IMG/VR virus record: IMGVR_UViG_3300006874_000126 | Span: 1 to 25,320 of that record | Origin: a virus | DNA: 25,320 nt | Reading direction: 5' to 3' (one strand) | Position numbers and translations under genes: made by a program | The notes under the pieces: model-generated | Database searches by the model: none | Told to the model about the DNA's origin: nothing | Seen by the model: the letters and a program-made list of their open reading frames with translations, nothing else | Part shown: positions 14,659 through 22,509 of the stretch, piece after piece | Position numbering within the stretch: the first letter of the stretch is position 1 | Layout of the letters: each line of letters begins with the position of its first letter

Positions 14659-15981
14659 ATGCCGGCAATTGCTACTAGTAAGTTTCGCGTTCATAATGCG
14701 GAGCAATTTTTAGAAGCGTTTTCTGAAGCAAACGATACTAAAATGTATTTTTACATTGGTGGTGTCAGTGCGTTTGCAGACGACGCAAATCCCCCAACCC
14801 CAACAAATGACACTTCATCAATTGAATTCTCGCCTTGGTCTGATATGTACGCAGCCAAGCGTGTTCAATCTACAGATGTAGTTCAGGTAGTTGACCGATA
14901 CAATTGGACAACAGCTACAACTTACGATCAGTATGACGATGTAGACACCGACATTTTAGATGACGATTTCTATGTTATGACTGATGAGTATAATGTGTAT
15001 AAGTGTTTGTCCAATGCCAACGGTTCTCCTTCCACAGTAAAGCCTACTGGAACTAGCACCACAGAATTTATCACGGGAGATTCTTATATTTGGAAATATA
15101 TGTATACGGTTACTACAGCCGATGCATTGAAATTCTTGACTAACGAATTTATTCCAGTTAGAACAGATTCTGCTGTATCTGCTGCCGCAATTGACGGTGG
15201 AGTTCATGTTTATAAGATTGCTAACGCAGGGTCTGGTTATACCGACGGTACATATTATTCACCCATCGTCGGTAACGGATCTGGCGGTATCGTTGAAATC
15301 ACCATTGCTTCTAATGTTATCACTTCTGCTGTTTTAAATGCTGCAGGGAGTGGTTACACCTCGGCTTCTGTCGATCTGAGTAACGTTTTTACTGATGCTG
15401 GGCTAACAAGCTCAACTACAGTTGGTGGTGGATCTGATGGATCTATTGTTCCTATTATCAGCCCCAAAGGTGGTCACGGCGCAAATGCTGTAGAAGAACT
15501 TGGTGGAAAATTTGTTATGTTGAATGTTCGTCTAGACGGCACCGAAAATGGTACTATTAGTGTAGACAACGATTTCCGAAAAGTTGGATTGGTAAGAGAT
15601 CCTTATGATTACGGAACAACCGATATTGCAACAGTTACTAATATGCGACAAACTTACAGATTTACTTTAACTGGCGTCACTGGTACATTTAATGTTGACG
15701 ATACTGTAACTGTAGGAACTAGCGAAGCTACTGTCGTAGAGTGGGATTCTGGTAATGGTTACTTATATACAACTTTACCTACACTCGATCCGACTGCTTG
15801 GACTGACGCTGCAGTTATCAACAATGCTACCGTTTCAGGAACGGGAACGATCGATACTAGCGGTGTAGACACTCCAGACTTAGAGCCTTATTCTGGTGAT
15901 GTTTTGTATGTTGAAAACAGAAGCCCGATTTCTCGTGCATCTGATCAAATTGAAGACGTTAAGTTAGTTATTGAGTTTTAA
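14659..15981 (+). CDS. 8: Baseplate wedge protein gp8
   Basis: This 440-aa protein resembles T4 gp8 (334 aa), the wedge dimer that binds gp7, gp10 and gp6. Matching elements are 'KMYFYIGGVSAF' (about residues 28-40), 'WSDMYAAKRVQSTDVVQVVDRYNW', 'DDFYVMTDEYNVYKCLSNANGSPS' (about 101-124) and 'YIWKYMYTVTTADALKFLTNEFIPV'. Relative to T4 it has extra segments: a GSGYT-type beta repeat pair (about residues 184-255, 'ANAGSGYTDG' and 'NAAGSGYTSA') and a module near 336-395 ('GTFNVDDTVTVG'). The core 'FVMLNVRLDGTENGTISVDNDFRKVGLVRDP' follows the insertion. A strong Shine-Dalgarno and a late promoter precede it, so this gene can be made independently of the upstream transcript. Confidence 0.85.
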   Translation: MPAIATSKFRVHNAEQFLEAFSEANDTKMYFYIGGVSAFADDANPPTPTNDTSSIEFSPWSDMYAAKRVQSTDVVQVVDRYNWTTATTYDQYDDVDTDILDDDFYVMTDEYNVYKCLSNANGSPSTVKPTGTSTTEFITGDSYIWKYMYTVTTADALKFLTNEFIPVRTDSAVSAAAIDGGVHVYKIANAGSGYTDGTYYSPIVGNGSGGIVEITIASNVITSAVLNAAGSGYTSASVDLSNVFTDAGLTSSTTVGGGSDGSIVPIISPKGGHGANAVEELGGKFVMLNVRLDGTENGTISVDNDFRKVGLVRDPYDYGTTDIATVTNMRQTYRFTLTGVTGTFNVDDTVTVGTSEATVVEWDSGNGYLYTTLPTLDPTAWTDAAVINNATVSGTGTIDTSGVDTPDLEPYSGDVLYVENRSPISRASDQIEDVKLVIEF

Positions 15982-15989
15982 TTTTACCC

Positions 15990-15997
15990 TATAAAAA
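15990..15997 (+). promoter_or_regulatory. Weak late-promoter-like box before the 2089-aa gene
   Basis: TATAAAAA differs from TATAAATA at one position and lies in the 28-nt gap after gp8, 12 nt before ATG 16010. Its position is suggestive, but an A-run makes chance likely. Confidence 0.3.
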
Positions 15998-16009
15998 AGA
16001 GAAAGCAAA

Positions 16010-19000
16010 ATGTCTAATCCCGGCGGTATTAATCTAAACATCAGCCCATATTATGATGACTACGACGAAGATAAAAAGTTTGCGAGGATTTTGTATAGAC
16101 CTGGTCGTGCAGTTCAAGCTAGAGAACTGACACAAGGTCAAAGTATACAACAAAAACAAATCCAAAGGTTTGCAAACTTTTTCTTCCGTCAAGGTTCTAT
16201 TGTTCAAGGTTGTGAACAATCCGTAGATTTAAATATGGATTATGTGAAACTCCAAGACAACTTTAACGGAAGTCTTGTCGCAGTTTCCAATTTTTTGAAT
16301 GGGGAAGTGTTTGGAAAAACCACTGGGATTAGAGCGTTTGTTGGTTTAGTTTCAGATTCTGACGGAGATGATCCCAAAACTCTTTATATAAACTACTTGA
16401 CTTCCGGATCTATTCGTGTTAAAGTATCAACAAGTTTAGTTACAGAATCTCTGATTATTGGGAATCCTGTAGAATTTTATGACGCTTCAGGTGGAAACTT
16501 GGAAGTTACCGGAACACTAGTGGATTTTGATATTGATCCAATAACATCAGAACAGTATGTATGGGTCAATGATTTGGATGGGAATTTCAGTGATATCCCA
16601 ACATCAGCAACTCCGGTTATTGTGCACAATTTATTGACTTACCAATATGACATTACATCACCTTTAGACAATCGGTCGAAGTCAAAGTTTGAAAATGCCG
16701 AACAGTTATTTGTTGGTGCTTACGGTAGCCGATTTTATTCGCTATCTGCAACGACTGACGCAACACAATATATCATTAATCAAGGTCTATCAACAGAAGT
16801 TGTTTATACCAAAGGATCAAAATCGACGATCGGTGAAGGTATCATGTATATTGCAGACCATTTCGTACTGCATACGCCTCAGACTATTATTCTCGACAAG
16901 TATAGTAATGTTCCTTCGTATAAAATTGGTTTAGTTCCTACAAAGTCTTTTATAGATTCTGCTGCAGACACTACGCTTCTAGATAACGCTCAGGGTACAC
17001 CTAACTTTCAGGCGCCTGGTGCGGATAGGCTTAAGATTGATACTTCTTTAGTCAAAGTTGCATACAATTCTGTCAGTTCAGAAACAGAATTTGTATCTAT
17101 GATTGAAGTTGAGAATGGAGTTATCAAAAAGCGAAGAGAAATTGAGATTGAGGGTAAGATCGAAGAAGCCATTGCAAAGAGAACTTTTGATGAGTCTGGT
17201 GATTACACTTTATCTGATCCTAGAATTTCTATTCGTGAACATTTGAATACAGGAAGCAATAACGGGCGATATTCAGTAGGAGAAGGCGGAGACCCTAATT
17301 TATTACTATTAGAAATTGATCCGTTCGTCGCATATGTTTCGGGATATAGAAATGAAATTATTTCTCGTGCAAATGTTAATATCAACAAAGGTTTAGACAC
17401 GCAAGAAGTAGAACAAGTAAATACTCAAATTAACTTGGGTAGTTTTGTTCCTGTCAATGAGTTCATTGGATTCTGGGATTTTGAAAACAGTGCGGAAATC
17501 GATTTATATGATACTGCACAAACAGTAATTACGTCAAGAAGTTTTGATGGGAGTACCTTTACACCTACAGGAATAAAAATTGGTACCGCAAGAATTAAGT
17601 CTACTGAATATGTTAGTGGTTTTCATGGAAGCCCCTCTACGGTATTTAATGCATACATTTATGATGTTGCAATGAATGCTGGTAAGACATTTCAAGAAGT
17701 TCGTTCTATCTATCAGAATAACACTACAATTGCAGACTGTGTTGCTGACATCGTTCTTGATGCATCAGGTAATGCAACACTTAAAGAACAAGCATACGAT
17801 AGATTATTATTTACTCTTCCTTATAATAGTATCAAAACTTTGCGAGACATCAACGGTCAGTTAGAAAACGGATTTAGATTTAGAACAGAATTTTCTCTTA
17901 ATCTTAGTTCTGGTACTGGTACGGTAAGTTCTTTGGCAACCAACGAAACCTTTGTTGGTACTGGTGTATTGACAGGCTTGCAAAAGAATGAAAACTATGT
18001 TATTATACCACAGACAACCGCATTTACTACGGCACTAGAAACAACTAACACTGCAGTAAACGGATCAACAACAGTAACTGGTACTGCATCAACATATACC
18101 AGCAATTTCGTTGCTGGAGATTATGTTGCAATCAACACTGTGGGTGATGATACAAACGGTATCTACAGAATTGTTTCAGTAGATTCTGATACACAGATAA
18201 CACTTGATGCTCCACATACACAAACAATCGGATCTCAAAGTATCTTCAAGGTATTCCCAGCCGGTGTTCCTATTGCTATGGATGTAGATGGTTCTGAAGG
18301 TGCGAGAAGTATGAATGTACTGACTCCATCTGCAATCTCTATTGATTTGCAAGAACCCGTTTCTTTGGACGTAAACTTCATAGCAACAATGGATCGTGCA
18401 AACGCAAGAGAAATCAAGAAAAATATTGTTCGAGATCAAAAAGTTTATATTTCGACAGAAACTAATTCTGCCGGACCTTACAGTTTAGGGTTCTCTGATA
18501 TTTTCGCGGTTAAGGGTATATACCAGTCTTCGAGCTTTACTTCTGTACCAACAACATCAGACACAGAAGTCACTCAATTATATACCTTAAATAATGGACA
18601 AAAAGATAACTCATACGAGAATGGTAGTATCACACCAAATGTCGGTGTTGTTGCTACTGGAAATCTGTTGGTTGTGTTTGATTACTTTACGCACGACACC
18701 ACACAGGGTATAGGATATCTGTCAATAGACTCTTATCCTATTGACGACGCTGCGGGAAATGTAAATACCACAATTTCCACAACAGATGTTCCTGTGCATA
18801 CTAGCCCCAAAGATGGTTCATTATATGATTTAAGAAATTCTTTAGACTTTAGACCTATTAAATCTAATGCGACTTCTTTGGCTTCTGTAAATGCAGGAAG
18901 TTTTATTGTAGGTAAATATTATGAAATTTTGACTGTAAGTGATGGCGGCACTGCAACAGACTTCACTTTGATTGGTGCAGATAACAATAACATCGGAACA

Positions 19001-22000
19001 CAATTTATTGCCACAGGCGCAGGCACAAACACAGGTACTGCTAAACAATTAATTTCAGATGCAACAGCATCCACTTCATTTGTAGTACCAGGCGGTGGCA
19101 CAGGGCTGCACATTCCAGTTCCAAATTCAGATTTTCAAGCAGACCTTCAGTACTATAAAGGAAGAAAATCAAAACTTTATATGAACTACAAAGGCGAGCT
19201 TGGGATTGTTGATGGATCGCCAGGCTATCCTAATCCAACAACTCCCCCTAGTGTTTCTGACACTATTGATTTGGCAGAACTTGACATTCCGGCGTTTCCT
19301 TCGTTGCCGAAGAATGTTGTTATTATGCCAATCAAGAATCGTCGATTCACCATGAAAGATATTGGTAAGCTTCAAGAGCGAGTCAATAACATCGAGTATT
19401 ATACAGCACTTAACTTGTTAGAAAAGGAATCGCGAGATAAAGTTATTGTAGATACTGATGGTATTGATAGATTTAAAAATGGTATTCTTGCTGATGCATT
19501 TACGGGGCATTCTGTAGCCGATGTTTCTTTACCTGAATATCAAGCAGCAATTGATCGTGCTAAGAAATATGCAACGTCATATTTTAATAACGAAAATCAA
19601 ATTGCTTTAGATTATAATTCGGTAACATCTACTGGCGTTACTAAAACACCAGATAATAAGTTGATGTTGAGTTACACTGAAGAAACATTCAGCGACCAAC
19701 CTTTTGCTTCTGTTGCTATTAGTTTAGCGACAGAGTTATCGTTCAGTTGGGTTGGCGACATGAAAGTCGTTCCTGCGACAGATAACTGGTTACAAACTTC
19801 TAGAAATCCTAATGTAGATTTAGTTTCAGATTTAACTGGAGAATCCGACAACTGGAAATCTCTGTCTAATGCATGGAATACAGAAGTCGATCCACTAACT
19901 CGACATTGGGTCGGAACTCCGAACAAAGCGCTTGTACTGTCGACAGGTAGCGCAGACTATACTATTAGTCGAGCGACTACAACTGATACAGGAAAGCAGC
20001 AAATAGAAAGTTCTAATATCGACTTATCTTCTTCAGACTTAAATGCTGCTCTCGATAGAATATCTGACATTTCTGTGTCTCATACTATGAGGACGAGAGA
20101 TTTTGTTTTCGAAGCTGCAGGGCTGAAAGATGGAACTCAGTTATATGCGTTCTTTGATGGTGTTGATGTTACTGCATCGTGTAAGCAAATTTCTCTTAAG
20201 AACAATCACACAATAAGTGAACTGAATGATTTGTTTGATAACGACGGCACATTAACTGCCGACGCAAATTACTGGGAAGAAGTTTCTGATGGCACTCTTC
20301 GTGTTTCAAAAGGCAAAGTCTTTGGAGTATTTCGAGTTCCCGCAAATTCATTTAATGTGGGATATCGTCAGTTAAAGTTGATCGACGATTCTTTAAATAG
20401 AGATTCTGTTGCGACAACAGTAGCAAAATATTCTATAGGCTCTACCGGAATATCAATAACAAAAGGGCAAAGTTCTATTAACACTCGTCCTTTCTCTATT
20501 GCTATCGACGAAGCTAATTATGTGCAGTCTGTTAGTCGAGTATCTACGACATCTACGAACTATACGACAACAAACTACAGAAGATTTGATCCGTTATCAC
20601 AAAGTTTTTATGTTGACGAATCTACATATCCAAGAGGTGTTTTCTTATCATCTATTGACTTGTTCTTTAGTTCGAAATCGGCAAATACAAATCTAGGTGT
20701 GACTCTAGAAATCCGCGAAATGCAAAATGGATTTCCGACAAGTAAGGTTATTGGAAATGAAGTTGTTAGAGCAGAAAACAGTGATATTACGACTTCTTTA
20801 AACTCAACTAGCGGAACAACTTTTACATTTGGAAGCCCTATTTACTTATTGCCTGGTACGGAATATTGTTTTGCTGTCAAGCCTGACGGTAATTCCACAG
20901 ACTTCAAACTTTGGTCTGCCATATTAGGTGATATAGACATTACAGACTCTTCTGTTAATCAAAGAATTGACAAACAGCCTGCTGCAGGGTTATTGTTTAC
21001 AGAGTCTAGCGATTTCAACTGGAGTGTTCGACCTAATCAAGATCTCAAGTATAGAATGAAAATTGCAACATTCTCTACAACTACAAATGGTATTGTCAAC
21101 TTTAACAATACCGAAATTGGATCTGATGTTGAGTATTCTCGCATAACGACAAACATCGAAAATTTAAATATTTCGGATACGGATATTGCGTATTCAATAA
21201 ATCTTTATGATCAAAATGACGAGCAAACTGGATTCTTGAATATCAAAAATCTTGAAAGATTAGAACTGAATAGGCAGTACGAAGTTAAAACTGGAGCAAC
21301 ACCTTCTTTGAATGTTCGTTCGACATTGAGTACCAACAACAAATACATTACACCTTATATTGATTTGGAGCGTGTCAATGTTATTCCAGAAGATATTACA
21401 ATTAATAATCTAACCGAGACAGAAACCACAGGAACCGTCTCAGTTGGTGTGGGAACTAATACAGTAACTGGAAATGGAACGCAATTTTCTACAGAAGTTG
21501 TTGCTGGACAATACATTAAAATTGGATCCGAATTGCAAAGAGTTTCTAGTGTTTCAGACAACACATCTTTGTTGACAGTGAATAACTTTGCACAGGAACA
21601 TATTGGAGAAACACTATACACGAAAGTGGAAGAAGCACCTTCACTTCCATATTCTTCCGACAGTCGCTACATTTCACGTCGAGTTGCTTTGAACGACGGA
21701 TTCGAGGCTTCTGATATCAACGTTTATCTTGATGTCAATCGTCCTGCTGCTACTGACGTAAAAGTTTACTACAGAATATTAAACGAATCCGATTCAGACT
21801 CGTTCGATGATAAATTCTATAGCGAAATGCTGCTTGATGGCACACCTTCAATTACACAAAACACAGAAGAGTATACTGAAGAAAAGTATGTTATACCAGC
21901 AGCATCTCTTACTGGCGGTGTTCAGATACTATACGGAACAGTATCGACTACAGGAAGCGACTCAACAGTAACTGGCGTAGGAACTCGTTTTACTGAAGAA

Positions 22001-22279
22001 CTTAGGATTGGAGATACAGTAGCGTTAGGCCCTAACAGAATTACTGCGATTGTTGCTAATGTAGCAAGCAATACTGAAATTACATTAGAAGAAAATTTCA
22101 CAACTGCACTAAGCGGTGTCGAGATATTTGAGGTGCTAAATAATGTAGTTGGGTATATTACGCCAGACGGAAGGTCTTACAGCGGATTTAAATACTTCTC
22201 AATCAAAATTGTATTCTTGTCTAGCAGCGCTGGATATGCTCCTAGAATCAAAAACTTACGAGCAATAGCATTAGCATGA
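16010..22279 (+). CDS. Giant DUF4815-type baseplate/virion structural protein
   Basis: This single 2089-aa ORF begins with a block typical of DUF4815 proteins of T4-like marine phages: 'PYYDDYDEDKKFARILYRPGRAVQARELTQGQ' followed by 'NFFFRQGSIVQGC' (residues about 12-70). The later part, 'SDFQADLQYYKGRKSKLYMNYKGELGIV' (about 1036-1063) and 'IPAFPSLPKNVVIMPI' (about 1093-1108), is also typical, as is the C-terminal 'FKYFSIKIVFLSSSAGYAPRIKNLRAIAL'. Extra modules are inserted: T-V-T-G-type beta modules at about 679-746, 1806-1870 and 1975-2041, and a TDFTLIGA module at about 963-1014. It probably forms a peripheral baseplate part linking wedge and fibres; this is inferred from its place between gp8 and the fibre. 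The ribosome site is weak. Its stop overlaps the next start (ATGA). Confidence 0.82.
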   Translation: MSNPGGINLNISPYYDDYDEDKKFARILYRPGRAVQARELTQGQSIQQKQIQRFANFFFRQGSIVQGCEQSVDLNMDYVKLQDNFNGSLVAVSNFLNGEVFGKTTGIRAFVGLVSDSDGDDPKTLYINYLTSGSIRVKVSTSLVTESLIIGNPVEFYDASGGNLEVTGTLVDFDIDPITSEQYVWVNDLDGNFSDIPTSATPVIVHNLLTYQYDITSPLDNRSKSKFENAEQLFVGAYGSRFYSLSATTDATQYIINQGLSTEVVYTKGSKSTIGEGIMYIADHFVLHTPQTIILDKYSNVPSYKIGLVPTKSFIDSAADTTLLDNAQGTPNFQAPGADRLKIDTSLVKVAYNSVSSETEFVSMIEVENGVIKKRREIEIEGKIEEAIAKRTFDESGDYTLSDPRISIREHLNTGSNNGRYSVGEGGDPNLLLLEIDPFVAYVSGYRNEIISRANVNINKGLDTQEVEQVNTQINLGSFVPVNEFIGFWDFENSAEIDLYDTAQTVITSRSFDGSTFTPTGIKIGTARIKSTEYVSGFHGSPSTVFNAYIYDVAMNAGKTFQEVRSIYQNNTTIADCVADIVLDASGNATLKEQAYDRLLFTLPYNSIKTLRDINGQLENGFRFRTEFSLNLSSGTGTVSSLATNETFVGTGVLTGLQKNENYVIIPQTTAFTTALETTNTAVNGSTTVTGTASTYTSNFVAGDYVAINTVGDDTNGIYRIVSVDSDTQITLDAPHTQTIGSQSIFKVFPAGVPIAMDVDGSEGARSMNVLTPSAISIDLQEPVSLDVNFIATMDRANAREIKKNIVRDQKVYISTETNSAGPYSLGFSDIFAVKGIYQSSSFTSVPTTSDTEVTQLYTLNNGQKDNSYENGSITPNVGVVATGNLLVVFDYFTHDTTQGIGYLSIDSYPIDDAAGNVNTTISTTDVPVHTSPKDGSLYDLRNSLDFRPIKSNATSLASVNAGSFIVGKYYEILTVSDGGTATDFTLIGADNNNIGTQFIATGAGTNTGTAKQLISDATASTSFVVPGGGTGLHIPVPNSDFQADLQYYKGRKSKLYMNYKGELGIVDGSPGYPNPTTPPSVSDTIDLAELDIPAFPSLPKNVVIMPIKNRRFTMKDIGKLQERVNNIEYYTALNLLEKESRDKVIVDTDGIDRFKNGILADAFTGHSVADVSLPEYQAAIDRAKKYATSYFNNENQIALDYNSVTSTGVTKTPDNKLMLSYTEETFSDQPFASVAISLATELSFSWVGDMKVVPATDNWLQTSRNPNVDLVSDLTGESDNWKSLSNAWNTEVDPLTRHWVGTPNKALVLSTGSADYTISRATTTDTGKQQIESSNIDLSSSDLNAALDRISDISVSHTMRTRDFVFEAAGLKDGTQLYAFFDGVDVTASCKQISLKNNHTISELNDLFDNDGTLTADANYWEEVSDGTLRVSKGKVFGVFRVPANSFNVGYRQLKLIDDSLNRDSVATTVAKYSIGSTGISITKGQSSINTRPFSIAIDEANYVQSVSRVSTTSTNYTTTNYRRFDPLSQSFYVDESTYPRGVFLSSIDLFFSSKSANTNLGVTLEIREMQNGFPTSKVIGNEVVRAENSDITTSLNSTSGTTFTFGSPIYLLPGTEYCFAVKPDGNSTDFKLWSAILGDIDITDSSVNQRIDKQPAAGLLFTESSDFNWSVRPNQDLKYRMKIATFSTTTNGIVNFNNTEIGSDVEYSRITTNIENLNISDTDIAYSINLYDQNDEQTGFLNIKNLERLELNRQYEVKTGATPSLNVRSTLSTNNKYITPYIDLERVNVIPEDITINNLTETETTGTVSVGVGTNTVTGNGTQFSTEVVAGQYIKIGSELQRVSSVSDNTSLLTVNNFAQEHIGETLYTKVEEAPSLPYSSDSRYISRRVALNDGFEASDINVYLDVNRPAATDVKVYYRILNESDSDSFDDKFYSEMLLDGTPSITQNTEEYTEEKYVIPAASLTGGVQILYGTVSTTGSDSTVTGVGTRFTEELRIGDTVALGPNRITAIVANVASNTEITLEENFTTALSGVEIFEVLNNVVGYITPDGRSYSGFKYFSIKIVFLSSSAGYAPRIKNLRAIALA
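18890..19051 (+). repeat. TDFTLIGA-type module, copy in the 2089-aa protein
   Basis: The stretch encodes 'GKYYEILTVSDG' then TDFTLIGADNNNIGTQFIATG and a GT-rich end. The same pattern occurs twice in the tail fibre gene (24239-24505). The segment 18956-18978 is identical, base for base (23 nt), to 24412-24434. It interrupts a region otherwise continuous with the DUF4815 pattern, so it looks like an inserted module. Confidence 0.75.
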
Positions 22280-22506
22280 ACAAAGTTGAACTAGAAGAAA
22301 AATTTCAGGGAATAACAGAAAGAGATGTTCATTCGAAAGCTCTATTGAATACTGACATTGAAGCGTATCGAAGATACAAACTAAAAAAACACAAAGTCGT
22401 TTCTCAAAAAAATGACATTGAAAGTATGAAGGCTCAGATGACAAACATAAATAATGAAATCTCAGAAATTAAAAATCTATTAACTGAATTACTAAAAACG
22501 GAATAA
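22276..22506 (+). CDS. Small coiled-coil protein between the giant structural protein and the fibre
   Basis: This 76-aa ORF overlaps the preceding stop by ATGA, so its translation is probably coupled. The N-terminal half is polar and charged ('EEKFQGITERDVHSKALLNT'), and residues about 44-74 show a heptad pattern of hydrophobics ('IESMKAQMTNINNEISEIKNLLTELL'), which suggests a short coiled coil, perhaps a trimeric one as in fibre-associated proteins. I do not recognise a named family; similar short ORFs are common in this place in marine T4-like phages. A fibre attachment or assembly-chaperone role is only a guess from position. Three bases separate it from the fibre gene. Confidence 0.75.
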   Translation: MNKVELEEKFQGITERDVHSKALLNTDIEAYRRYKLKKHKVVSQKNDIESMKAQMTNINNEISEIKNLLTELLKTE

Positions 22507-22509
22507 GAA

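Noticed and set aside
17203-19926. Minus-strand ORFs inside the 2089-aa gene
   Set aside because: All are short shadows of the continuous plus-strand frame, which carries family motifs at both ends.
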